A DNA stretch of 47,289 nucleotides. It comes from JAWXCB01 sp034440455 (lineage in GTDB: Bacteria; Bacteroidota; Bacteroidia; Chitinophagales; CAIOSU01). A program made the translations under genes and the position numbers. The first letter of the stretch is position 1. Each line of letters begins with the position of its first letter. Positions 1 to 8,455 of the stretch are shown piece after piece. Location of the stretch: positions 1-47,289 of the forward strand of contig JAWXCB010000080.1 of assembly GCA_034440455.1 (NCBI GenBank), written 5' to 3'. The notes below the pieces were generated by a model that saw only the letters and a list, made by a program, of their open reading frames with translations, did no database searches and had not been told where the DNA came from.

Positions 1-11
1 ATAAATTAAGG

Positions 12-332
12 TCACGAATAACAGAACAGCAAATAGTTGAAGCCAACATCAAATGTAAACTGCTCAATAAAATGACATTGCTGGGTATGCCGAAAAGCTA
101 AATGGTTAAAAAAGCAGCTTAAGAGATTTTTTGAGGAAGGAGGAGTGTGTTCCAAATATAGATTCATGCAACAAAGCCCTTCAAAAGTAAAATCTCCAGT
201 GGATAAATCAAACACTGGAGAGTATGGGATTTCAACCATTGAGATAGAGGTGATTAATTCAAGTGAGCGTGTGTTTTGAGAATAAGCGGGGTAAACTGTA
301 ATTAATAAAAAGAAGAGAACTATCTTTTTCAT
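12..332 (-). CDS. Small secreted protein of unknown function
   Basis: A 106-residue protein whose first 18 or so residues (MKKI, then a Phe/Leu/Ile-rich core, then AYSQ) form a clear Bacteroidota-type signal peptide, so it is probably exported. The remainder has no domain I recognise. It is rich in Phe, Leu, His and Cys (CC near residue 54) and lacks a T9SS sorting domain. The ending FCYS is unlike normal secreted proteins, so the ORF may be a frameshifted remnant of a longer gene. The reading frame and start are plausible, but the function is unknown. Confidence 0.5.
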   Translation of the reverse strand: MKKIVLFFLLITVYPAYSQNTRSLELITSISMVEIPYSPVFDLSTGDFTFEGLCCMNLYLEHTPPSSKNLLSCFFNHLAFRHTQQCHFIEQFTFDVGFNYLLFCYS

Positions 333-526
333 TTAATCTCAATTTTATGTAAGTCACAAAACTGTTAGATGCTTGTGATGACCTCCAATGCGGCTAAAGA
401 GTTTTTTATGGCTGCTGTAATACTTGAAATACAACCTAAATGTATGAAGAAAATTTTGATAAAGCAGCGGAGGCGGGCATGAAATTTTTCACCGCTCCAG
501 TGTCCCTAAGCAAATAGAGTGCGTAA

Positions 527-586
527 TAATTCAGTCAGCACAATGACTGAATTAACGTAAATTCAGTCAGTTCGCTGACTGAATTT
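527..586. repeat. Two adjacent perfect palindromes upstream of the ATPase gene
   Basis: Two hairpins lie side by side. The first has 11-bp arms at 527-537 and 544-554 (TAATTCAGTCA / TGACTGAATTA) with a 6-nt loop. The second has 12-bp arms at 559-570 and 575-586 (AAATTCAGTCAG / CTGACTGAATTT) around a TTCG loop. The arms share the core TTCAGTCA, so the four arms are related. A diverged relative lies at 30709-30758. The rest of 333-622 shows no convincing gene. Confidence 0.85.
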
Positions 587-622
587 TGAAAATTACGTAA
601 CTTGCCACTTGAAACTGAAAAA

Positions 623-1756
623 ATGCTGATTGAACGCGCCTTGCAAAAGCACATCGAAAAAAGAATAGGCGAAAACAAAGCCCTGATTATTTACGGCACA
701 CGCAGAGTTGGAAAAACCAAGCTGCTGGAAGCGACTCGCGCAAAGCATCAAAAGAAAACACTGCTGCTGAATGCCGAAGACATGAGCGTGCAGGCGATGC
801 TGGCGCAAAGAACGGCTGCCAACTATAAGCGCATGCTTGGAAAGCACGAACTGCTGATGATTGATGAAGCGCAGGAAATAAGCGGAATCGGCAAGCATCT
901 TAAATTCCTGCTCGATACGTTTCCACGGCTCACGATAATCGCCACCGGCTCCTCTTCCTTTGACCTGATGAATAAATCGGGCGAGCCGCTTACTGGCAGA
1001 AGGTATCAATTCACCCTCAACCCTGTTTCGCAGGGCGAATTGGTGCGGCACGAAGGATTCCCGGAAACACGACAACAACTTGATGAGCGTTTAGTATTCG
1101 GCACCTATCCCGAAACCCTCAGGATGGAAACGCCCGATGAAAAACAAGCATACCTGCAATCGCTCGTGCATACCTATCTGCTCAAGGATATTTTCATGTA
1201 TGAGACGATAAAGAACTCCTCGAAAATTTTTGATTTACTGAAATTAATCGCGCATCAGGTGGGTAGCGAAGTATCCCTGGATAAACTTGGAAGAAACTTA
1301 GGCATGAGCAAGAACACCGTTGAGCGATACCTTGATTTACTTACGAAGGTGTTTGTTCTTTTCCGTGTTGGAGGTTACAGCGGAAACCTGCGTAAAGAAG
1401 TGGTGAAATCTTCTAAATGGTATTTCTATGACAACGGCATTCGCAATGCGCTGCTTGCTGACTTTCGTCCATTGACGCAGCGCACGGACAACGGGCAGCT
1501 TTGGGAAAATTTTTGTTTTTATGAACGCATCAAGCGACAACGGTATGCAGGAAAGCTTCCGGAGTATTATTTCTGGCGTACCTATGACAGGCAGGAGATA
1601 GATATGATTGAGCGCGAAAACACGCGCATCCGCGCCTTTGAATTCAAATGGGGAAATGCGGCAACCGCGAAATTGCCAAAAGCATTTGGTGAAAATTATC
1701 CGAAAGCAACTTTTGAAATTATCAGCAAAGAGAACTATGCTGAATTTGTAGAGTGA
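623..1756 (+). CDS. AAA_14/DUF4143 family ATPase
   Basis: This is a P-loop ATPase of the widespread AAA_14 plus DUF4143 family, whose cellular role is poorly defined. Counted from the ATG at 623, the Walker A motif GTRRVGKT is at about residues 25-32. The Walker B motif LLMIDEA is at about 77-83, followed by a TGSSS sensor-like stretch. The C-terminal half (HTYLLKDIFMYE, a winged-helix-like KLGRNLGMSKNTVERYLDLL segment, then FYDNGIRNALL and FWRTYDRQEIDMI) matches DUF4143 and a nuclease-like tail. A TTG 21 nt upstream is also in frame, but the ATG gives the usual MLIERAL start. The gene ends 1 nt before the convergent neighbour's stop, with no room for a separate terminator. Members often occur as many dispersed copies per genome. 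Confidence 0.9.
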   Translation: MLIERALQKHIEKRIGENKALIIYGTRRVGKTKLLEATRAKHQKKTLLLNAEDMSVQAMLAQRTAANYKRMLGKHELLMIDEAQEISGIGKHLKFLLDTFPRLTIIATGSSSFDLMNKSGEPLTGRRYQFTLNPVSQGELVRHEGFPETRQQLDERLVFGTYPETLRMETPDEKQAYLQSLVHTYLLKDIFMYETIKNSSKIFDLLKLIAHQVGSEVSLDKLGRNLGMSKNTVERYLDLLTKVFVLFRVGGYSGNLRKEVVKSSKWYFYDNGIRNALLADFRPLTQRTDNGQLWENFCFYERIKRQRYAGKLPEYYFWRTYDRQEIDMIERENTRIRAFEFKWGNAATAKLPKAFGENYPKATFEIISKENYAEFVE

Positions 1757-1757
1757 A

Positions 1758-4625
1758 TCACCTCACCAGCGTTACATCACCCGACTCTTTCACCTCGCGC
1801 CCATCGAAGAGTTGCAGCACGAAGAGGTAAGAGTAAACACCCATGTCCTGCGGTGCGTCTTTGAATGCGCCATCCCAAGGCACTGTTGCATTATGAATCA
1901 TTTGTCCCCAGCGGTTGAAGATTTTAAATTCTTTCACTGTTACACCGCTTGCTTTCAGAATAAAGAAGCGGTCGTTCTTGCCATCTTCATTTGGCGAGAA
2001 CGCGCTTGGTATTGCATACGCATCGGGCAAGATAACGCGAATCAGCAAATTGTCGCTTGAAGTGCAGCCATCGGTAGAAGTAACTTCCAAAGTATAAAGC
2101 TGGTCGGCAGGTGACGTAACAATCGGACTCGGACAATCCGTGCAACTGATAAATTGATTCGGTGTCCAGATGTAATTACTCACATTCACGCCAGCGAGAT
2201 TGATGTCAGCGCCCAGTGTAACACTGCCTCCTAATTCAATCACTTCATCTTTTGGAAACACCGTGAATGCAAGCGCGGAAACAACACTCACTTGCGGTGA
2301 TGCGGCATCTCCCGTGCAACCGTTTGCATTGGTAACGGTGACGGTATATATTCCGCTTTGCGTTACAGAAATAGTATTTGTTGTATCGCCCGTTGACCAC
2401 ACATAATGCGTGAACGGCTGCATAACCGAAAGCGTAATCGTGCTGCCTTCGCACACTTGTAAGGTATCAGCCGCAATCACCGGAGCAGGAATCGTAGCGA
2501 CATCCACCAGCACCGTATCATAGCGAAAGCATTGCGCATCTTCCACGCGCACGATAAATTCAAAACTGCCTGTTGTGCCTGCTGGAATTGCCACAAAAGG
2601 ATTTGCATTAGTCGTGCCTGAAATAAATCCGTTTGCCGTTGACGGTTCTGCCGTCCATTGATAGGTGGAGCCTGTTGGTCCTGTAGGATTTCCGCCAATC
2701 GTAACGGGTGCATCGCCATCACATAAAGCAACATCGGTTCCTGCATTGGCAGTCGGAGTTGGCTTCACCACGATGCGCAAACTATCCACTGCCCAATTAT
2801 CACAGATGTCAAATGCAGTATCAATGTATGAGGCTGTTACACCTGGATAAACAGTCGAGATGGAATCAGTCGCGCGGCTTGGAGTCCACACGTAGCGGTA
2901 AGGTGGCACGCCATAATCAGGAAACGAAGTAAGACGCACGGGTTCATTGATACACACAGAATCTTTATCGGCAGTAACATCGAGTTCAATCGTTCTGCCT
3001 TCCACCGTCACCGCGAAGAAACTTCCGATAGCGCAATTATAGCCGCATGTTTCAAGGCATTGCAGGGAGCGGTTTTTTAGCGTAAACGGCATAATGTAAT
3101 CGGGACATTGAGGAGGAACACAGTGCGCAAAATTTGAAAAGCGAATCATGCCCGCACCGGGCACTTTATCTGGGTCTGTTGTGCATGTTCCCAGAAACGG
3201 TGGATTGGCGGGCTGGCAAATCAACTGCCCTGTAGAGCCACACGGACCAACCACTTCCATCGTCAAATCAAAGAAGTAACAAAACGGAGACGGATTAGGT
3301 GGTGAAGGCACGCAAAGTGAATCGGAAACTTCATACTCCAAATCCACCAGCACATCAAATAACTCGCTTTTGCCCGGAACAGTATCAATCACGGTATAAT
3401 CGCAACTGCCCAGCGTAGTTTGCGTGAACGCAAGCGCTGCGCCTACATCACCGGGCGCATTGATGAAATTGCCGATGCTGTCGCGCCCGAAAACCCACGG
3501 GTCAATATACACGGGATAACGCAAGCCGGGATTCGTGAGATATGCAACCGGAATCAGCACTTTCACAGCGTGATAGTTATCCTTCGTTTCTACTGCATAG
3601 CTCCCTGTGATTCCCAAGCCGTAGCCATCGTAGTAAGTGGGTTTGTTGTAATGAATATATTCCCAATCGTCTTTCTGAATAGAAAGCTCCGTGTTGTTTT
3701 TTAGTGAAACGATTTTAAAATCATCGGGCAAATACAGTTCATCTTCAAACACCAGCCATTCGCTGTTTGCGGGAATGTTTGGTCGCGCGTTCAGAATGAA
3801 ATCGGTTTTAATTCCGCCTTGTTTAAAAATCTGGCGCACATCAATTTGATTCCATGCACTTGTAGTAAACACTCCGCTTTGCCCAACGGTGGTTGAAGAA
3901 AAATTTACAGCAGTCTCTCCGGTTTTATTTCCTTCACTTGTTTCAAAATAAATTTTCAAATCACGATTGAATTCAAATAGAAAACCTGCTGAAACGATGT
4001 AAGTAGTTTTCTCGCGCAAATCATAAGCGGTCGGCACCGGTTGGTTTTCTGCTAAAAAAAACCAAGGGGACTCTGCATCCTGTTTCAGGCGCGGGTCAAT
4101 GGTGCGCAGCAAATCGTTTTCGTCTTTGTAGTGCAGCGGAAAATAAGATTTCTGTGAATAGAAGTGGCTCAGATTATTCGGCTCCACATAGTAGCGCGAA
4201 TAAAAATCTCTTTTCTGAATCAACTCCACGCAATCATTACATCCTGCTTTGTAGGGAAGAATTCCAAACTCAGGATGCTGCTGCATTTCAACAGGAGTAT
4301 TTTTTATCAGCGTACTCGTGATATTTTTTTTCTCCGCAGGAAAATTCGTGAAATTATAGCGGGCAACTTGCATTTGGTCTTGCGCAAGAAGTTGAATCGA
4401 AAGAAACAGAAAAAACAGTAGAGCGCAGAACTTCTCCCCTTTTAGGGGAGACAGAAAGCGAAGCGCTTCAGAGGGGTGGCTTTGAATAAAGCAATCACTC
4501 TTTTTCAAGCTACCCCCTTGTGTTCCCCCTACGAGGGGGAAAGCCAGCGCACACCGCACCTCGGTGAAAGATGGATGGAAGAGTGAAATAAAATTCTTTG
4601 TTTTAAAACTCACGACAGATAGCAA
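1758..4625 (-). CDS. T9SS type B cargo, gliding-motility CTD protein (955 aa)
   Basis: A large exported protein, probably attached to the cell surface or released through T9SS. The C-terminus (from about residue 865: IPSAFSPNEDGKNDRFF, FNRWGQ, DMGVYSY, GDVTLVR) is a gliding motility-associated C-terminal (type B sorting) domain. Before it come Ig/PKD-like modules (about 550-850) with phrases such as YVWSTGDTTNTISV. The N-terminal half (about 100-400) has no recognised domain. The signal core is CALLFFLFLSIQLLAQ at roughly residues 67-82. There is no ATG upstream of that core. The TTG at 4625, 3 nt after the upstream gene's stop, is one possible start and an internal TTG is another. The stretch between start and core is repeat-derived (see findings). 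It follows 4629-8054 and is probably co-transcribed with it. Confidence 0.85.
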   Translation of the reverse strand: MLSVVSFKTKNFISLFHPSFTEVRCALAFPLVGGTQGGSLKKSDCFIQSHPSEALRFLSPLKGEKFCALLFFLFLSIQLLAQDQMQVARYNFTNFPAEKKNITSTLIKNTPVEMQQHPEFGILPYKAGCNDCVELIQKRDFYSRYYVEPNNLSHFYSQKSYFPLHYKDENDLLRTIDPRLKQDAESPWFFLAENQPVPTAYDLREKTTYIVSAGFLFEFNRDLKIYFETSEGNKTGETAVNFSSTTVGQSGVFTTSAWNQIDVRQIFKQGGIKTDFILNARPNIPANSEWLVFEDELYLPDDFKIVSLKNNTELSIQKDDWEYIHYNKPTYYDGYGLGITGSYAVETKDNYHAVKVLIPVAYLTNPGLRYPVYIDPWVFGRDSIGNFINAPGDVGAALAFTQTTLGSCDYTVIDTVPGKSELFDVLVDLEYEVSDSLCVPSPPNPSPFCYFFDLTMEVVGPCGSTGQLICQPANPPFLGTCTTDPDKVPGAGMIRFSNFAHCVPPQCPDYIMPFTLKNRSLQCLETCGYNCAIGSFFAVTVEGRTIELDVTADKDSVCINEPVRLTSFPDYGVPPYRYVWTPSRATDSISTVYPGVTASYIDTAFDICDNWAVDSLRIVVKPTPTANAGTDVALCDGDAPVTIGGNPTGPTGSTYQWTAEPSTANGFISGTTNANPFVAIPAGTTGSFEFIVRVEDAQCFRYDTVLVDVATIPAPVIAADTLQVCEGSTITLSVMQPFTHYVWSTGDTTNTISVTQSGIYTVTVTNANGCTGDAASPQVSVVSALAFTVFPKDEVIELGGSVTLGADINLAGVNVSNYIWTPNQFISCTDCPSPIVTSPADQLYTLEVTSTDGCTSSDNLLIRVILPDAYAIPSAFSPNEDGKNDRFFILKASGVTVKEFKIFNRWGQMIHNATVPWDGAFKDAPQDMGVYSYLFVLQLFDGREVKESGDVTLVR
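4436..4560. repeat. Two G/C-rich palindromic repeats inside the 5' end of the T9SS cargo gene
   Basis: One palindrome is built on CTCCCCTTTTAGGGGAG near 4435-4451. A second is built on CCCCCT-ACGAGGGGG near 4526-4541, followed by AAAGCCAGCGC. Both resemble the C-rich hairpins at 8361, 21680, 23580, 27447 and 41890. Both are read through by the reading frame of the 955-aa protein, ahead of its signal-peptide core. Confidence 0.7.
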
Positions 4626-4628
4626 GAC

Positions 4629-7600
4629 TTACCGAATTAAAGTTACGTTGCCTTTGCGTTCGATGGGGGTAGCATCGCCTTTGCTTGCTTTGATGTAATA
4701 CACATACACTCCGGTGTCCTGCGCTTTGCCTTTGTGCTCGCCATTCCAGCCCAGATTCAAAAGACCCTGACTTACTTCACTTGAGTTTGTAGAATAGTAA
4801 ACCTGCTCGCCCCAACGGTTGAAAATACGAATCTCATATTTGTCAATATTATCACCAAACACCGTGAAGAAATCATTTGCCCCATCACGATTAGGCGTGA
4901 ATGCCTGCGGAATCGTAAGCATCAGTTCGCATCCTTCCACAGCAACTGTCACCGTATCATACGCGATGCAGCCGGTGGCGGTATCTGTTCCGGTTAAATA
5001 ATAATTATAAATCGCGCTTTCAGCCGGGATTACGGTGGGATTACTGCTGTTCGGATCGCTTAATCCTTCTGGGGGCGACCATGTATAAACATCCGCTCCT
5101 GATGCATTCAGTTGTAATTGCAACCCTTTGCATAATAACGAATCATTTTCGCCCGCATCAACAGGTGGTAATTCATTCACAAAAACATTCACCGCATCAG
5201 CGCTTCCGCAACCCGTAGTGTCAGAAACGCGAATCGTGTAGTTGGTTGTTGCTATCGGCTGAACAATTGTAGCCGCAGTTGAATCTCCATTGCTCCACAA
5301 ATAATTCACGCCCTGTTCCGTGAAATAATGAATTCTCCCGTTCCACACGCGGGGCGTGATGGGCGAACTAAACGCATACGTGATTGCTGTTCCTTCGTAA
5401 AAATTCAGAATACCATCACTCGCATACAAACCGCCAATGACATTCCCATTGGTATGCACCATGAATGTATTGTTGGTAGTGGTGATGTAGAATGAAAAAA
5501 TGTTGCCTGCCGGAATGAAAATATTAATAAGAATGGGAATCGGTGTTGCAGTGCCTGTCGGGTTGGGAGTGATGCCCGTTGCAGAGCCGAGCAATGACCA
5601 GGAAGTAGAATCCGTTTCGCTGCCCGCATAAGGAGCGGCACGGTAATAAATCCGCATGTCAGTTGCTGAATTGCTCAGGAAGTTTGCATCAAAGCGCGTG
5701 ATGGTTAAATCATAATCCGCTTTCACATCAAACATATTCCCGTTGCTGCCGGAAGTGCCGAGTAGTGTTGTTTCTAATACTTTATCGAAACCCGCTCCCG
5801 TTGCTTCCAACTCAACGGATTCACCCACACAGATTGTTTTGTCATCGCCCGCATCAACGGAAAGCACCTGCACCACATTTACGTTGAACGTGTTTGTAGC
5901 TATTCCGCAAATGTTCAACGCATAGATGCTGAGTTCAACTGTCCCTGTTGAATCGAACGTGACGATGATTTCATTGTTGGAAGTGTCAATGATTCTCCCC
6001 CATGAAAGCGACCATTCGTAATAAGTTTCCGGCAAATAAGAAACCGTGTAGAGAAACGTATCGCCCTGGCACACCACAGTTGGTCCCGTGATTTCTACAT
6101 CAGGAATCGAAACCACGAAAATGGTTTTGGGCGGGGAATATGGCCCAAAGCATCCGTAATTAATTTCACGCACACGGAACGTATAATCATCAACAGGCGC
6201 GCCTGTGAAATCAACTCTCAGCGTATTGCCCGGCCACGTGAAAGGAACTCCATTATTCAACGAAGTGCTCAACCATTCATATTCCGAATCGGGATTGTAA
6301 GGAACAATCAGCAACTCTGCAATTTCCGTGTTGCAGTAAACCGATTTATCAGGGATGACAAGCGAAGGATTATCCGCAGGCGCGCCAATCGTGAGTCGGA
6401 TAATTGTTCCGTTTGAATTCCAGGGATTCGTAGAATTATCTGCGATGATGCGCATGTAATAGCTGCCGGGCATAATTCCCAGCAACAGCAAATCATTCAA
6501 TCCCGGAATTGTTAAAATCATTGTGGAGGAAGTTGTGTCGAAAAGAACGCCAAGCCCGCCTTCATTCACGACAGCAAGCGACATCATGTCAAGCAGTTGC
6601 ACGATGAAACTGTTTCCGGCAAGGTAGCTTGCGCTGCTGTCCCATTGGTTGATGTCAATTTCAACGGTATCTGTTACGCCCACTGTTTCGCGGATGCACA
6701 CGCTGATGTCGAGCGTTTCATTCGTGGTGATGTCGCAATGCTTGATGCAAAACGGACCATACAATGTGCCGATAGTAGCCGGGCTTGTTGAAACAACGCG
6801 GATAAAATAATTGCATCCTTCAGGAGTAATCGGAATTAAGCCGGACACATTTCCCGGCATTGCGCCAATAGCAGGGTCATACGTTTCTCTGCTTGGGAAT
6901 GTGCCGATGATTTGCGGGTTGGCGAAATTCCCCGCTGAATCAGAAAGCTGCGCGATATACACGTTAGGCGCATTGAACACTCCTGTTGAAAGAAACGGAA
7001 CATCAATCGCGCTTTGTGAACAAACAGTGTCAGGGTCGGTTGTTACGATTGGCGTAAGCGTAGTGATTGTATTCGGACACACCTGCACCTGAAAGCAAAT
7101 GCTCGCAGTTCCCACAATCACGGGCGGAGGAGCGATGCGCGTAACCCGCACTTTATAGCAATTGCCCGGAGGCGTTGTTCCCGGAATCAACACACCGACA
7201 AAGCCCGTTGTGTCAAGGTCGGCAATATTGAATACTCCAAGACTCACAGGATTTGTGAAATTTCCGCTTGAGTTGGAAAGCTCAATCCTATAAGCGCCAT
7301 CACACAAAGGCTCTGACAAATCCCATTGCAACACCAAACTGCTCAAACGACAAACAGGATTTGGAGAAATGAATGGCACGGTGAGTTGCGGACCTGTGAT
7401 TTGGTCATACGTTCCCACCACAAGAATATCATCAATGCCGAATGAAATCGTTGAAGGAGGCGTGCCTGCTCCATTCACCCAGCGAAAGCCAAAGCGCAGG
7501 TTGGCGACATTTTCAAAAATCGGGTCGGTGATGGTGACATAATTCCACTTCGTTTGGTTGCGGTATTGCGCTGCGCCTGTTTGTGTCCATGCACCGCCAT

Positions 7601-8054
7601 TAATGCTGTAATACACTTCGCCATGCGCATCAGGCGAGCCTTCGCACACATAGAAAAATGCGAGGATAATTTCTTTCATGCCCAGCGTACAGAATCCATC
7701 AGAGGTATATGCGAACCTGTCTGAAACTGCTGTGACATCATAGTTTGCGTTGGAGACGGAATTACTTGTTACCGCATTCTCATCGTGAATATGCAGATAG
7801 TCGCTGAATGGCGCATTGGTAATTGTACCCGCAGTGGTGCTGTCTTGATTTGTTGTTGCGGGATAAATCACGCCTCCGTCATACGCATCATTAATAATCC
7901 ATTTGTTGCTGCCGGAATGGTTCGTAATTCCACCCGTGTCAAACGCAAACGTGTTGGTTGGCGATTCAAAATTTTCACTCAGCAACAACACTTGTTGTGA
8001 AAAGGCAGTTGCCGCAAGGAAAACAAGCAGAAAAATGGTAAGGATTGGTCGCAT
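4629..8054 (-). CDS. T9SS type B cargo, gliding-motility CTD protein (1141 aa)
   Basis: A large secreted multi-domain protein. I place the start at the ATG at 8054, which gives a compact signal peptide (MRPILTIFLLVFLAATAFSQ). An in-frame start at 8141 would add 29 residues without function. After the signal comes a jelly-roll/MAM-like region (FESPTNTFAFDTGG ... IDDILVVGTYD). Several Ig/PKD-like modules follow (VCQGDTFLYTV, TICVGESVELEATG), and one of them is split by about 140 residues beginning at VLETTLLGTSG. The last 95 or so residues (IPQAFTPNRDGANDFF, IFNRWGEQVYY, DTGVYVYYI, GNVTLIR) form the type B sorting domain. It precedes the second type B cargo on the same strand with a 3-nt gap, consistent with one transcript. 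An adhesin or matrix role is inferred from the domains. Confidence 0.88.
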   Translation of the reverse strand: MRPILTIFLLVFLAATAFSQQVLLLSENFESPTNTFAFDTGGITNHSGSNKWIINDAYDGGVIYPATTNQDSTTAGTITNAPFSDYLHIHDENAVTSNSVSNANYDVTAVSDRFAYTSDGFCTLGMKEIILAFFYVCEGSPDAHGEVYYSINGGAWTQTGAAQYRNQTKWNYVTITDPIFENVANLRFGFRWVNGAGTPPSTISFGIDDILVVGTYDQITGPQLTVPFISPNPVCRLSSLVLQWDLSEPLCDGAYRIELSNSSGNFTNPVSLGVFNIADLDTTGFVGVLIPGTTPPGNCYKVRVTRIAPPPVIVGTASICFQVQVCPNTITTLTPIVTTDPDTVCSQSAIDVPFLSTGVFNAPNVYIAQLSDSAGNFANPQIIGTFPSRETYDPAIGAMPGNVSGLIPITPEGCNYFIRVVSTSPATIGTLYGPFCIKHCDITTNETLDISVCIRETVGVTDTVEIDINQWDSSASYLAGNSFIVQLLDMMSLAVVNEGGLGVLFDTTSSTMILTIPGLNDLLLLGIMPGSYYMRIIADNSTNPWNSNGTIIRLTIGAPADNPSLVIPDKSVYCNTEIAELLIVPYNPDSEYEWLSTSLNNGVPFTWPGNTLRVDFTGAPVDDYTFRVREINYGCFGPYSPPKTIFVVSIPDVEITGPTVVCQGDTFLYTVSYLPETYYEWSLSWGRIIDTSNNEIIVTFDSTGTVELSIYALNICGIATNTFNVNVVQVLSVDAGDDKTICVGESVELEATGAGFDKVLETTLLGTSGSNGNMFDVKADYDLTITRFDANFLSNSATDMRIYYRAAPYAGSETDSTSWSLLGSATGITPNPTGTATPIPILINIFIPAGNIFSFYITTTNNTFMVHTNGNVIGGLYASDGILNFYEGTAITYAFSSPITPRVWNGRIHYFTEQGVNYLWSNGDSTAATIVQPIATTNYTIRVSDTTGCGSADAVNVFVNELPPVDAGENDSLLCKGLQLQLNASGADVYTWSPPEGLSDPNSSNPTVIPAESAIYNYYLTGTDTATGCIAYDTVTVAVEGCELMLTIPQAFTPNRDGANDFFTVFGDNIDKYEIRIFNRWGEQVYYSTNSSEVSQGLLNLGWNGEHKGKAQDTGVYVYYIKASKGDATPIERKGNVTLIR

Positions 8055-8146
8055 GGATAGAGGGGTGAAAATAGTAAAAAAAGACAGCACTAATTGCGTC
8101 TGTGATTTTCCCTTCTTAGAAAAATGCAAAGGGTAACACATTTAAT

Positions 8147-8178
8147 GAGTTCTTTGAAAAACTGATTTCAAAGAACTC
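8147..8178. repeat. 13-bp perfect inverted repeat upstream of the T9SS cargo gene
   Basis: The arms GAGTTCTTTGAAA (8147-8159) and TTTCAAAGAACTC (8166-8178) pair perfectly around a 6-nt loop. The hairpin lies in the 5' region of the minus-strand cargo gene, directly beside the MITE-like element at 8183. It could be a leader hairpin or a further repeat. No run of T follows on either strand to mark a classical terminator. Confidence 0.7.
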
Positions 8179-8182
8179 TTAA

Positions 8183-8342
8183 TATAGCGCGGTTCTAAAA
8201 ATTAAAAAAAGACGAACCACAAAGAACTCAAAGAGAAAACACAAAGCTCACAAAGCATTGATTTTATTTGCTTTGTGTTTCTTTGTGAAAAATTCTTTGC
8301 GTCCTTTGTGGTTAAAAAAATAATTTTTAGAACTGTCCTATA
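8183..8342. mobile_element. MITE-like 160-bp element with long imperfect hairpin
   Basis: The left end (TATAGCGCGGTTCTAAAAAT, 8183-8202) is the imperfect inverted copy of the right end (ATTTTTAGAACTGTCCTATA, 8323-8342). The two pair at 17 of 20 positions. The interior is a near-palindrome of CACAAAG units: AACCACAAAGAACTCAAAG on the left, and CTTTGTGTTTCTTTGTG then CCTTTGTGGTT on the right. It encodes nothing. The ends resemble those of the element at 30611-30698. Confidence 0.65.
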
Positions 8343-8360
8343 GATACCCCCTTTGTATTT

Positions 8361-8400
8361 CCCTGCCTCAGGCGGGGAAAAGCCAGCTCACTGCAATTTC
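8361..8400. repeat. C/G-rich palindromic repeat
   Basis: CCCTGCCT-C-AGGCGGGG forms a hairpin with one wobble pair. It is followed by AAAAGCCAGCTCACTGCAAT, which is nearly the same flank as the hairpin at 41847-41935 (GGGGAAAAGCCACGCTCG, then TTGCAATTT). It belongs to the dispersed C-rich repeat family of this window. Confidence 0.6.
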
Positions 8401-8417
8401 ATCGGTACATCGGCATA

Positions 8418-8448
8418 TTGGCTAATCAGTATATCCGCATTAACTTGC
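8418..8448 (+). promoter_or_regulatory. Predicted Bacteroidota promoter of the retropepsin gene
   Basis: A -33-like TTGG (8418-8421) is separated by 19 nt from TAACTTGC (8441-8448), one base away from the TAnnTTTG consensus. The ATG lies only 7 nt further on, so the leader would be very short. Confidence 0.5.
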
Positions 8449-8455
8449 GCTCCTG

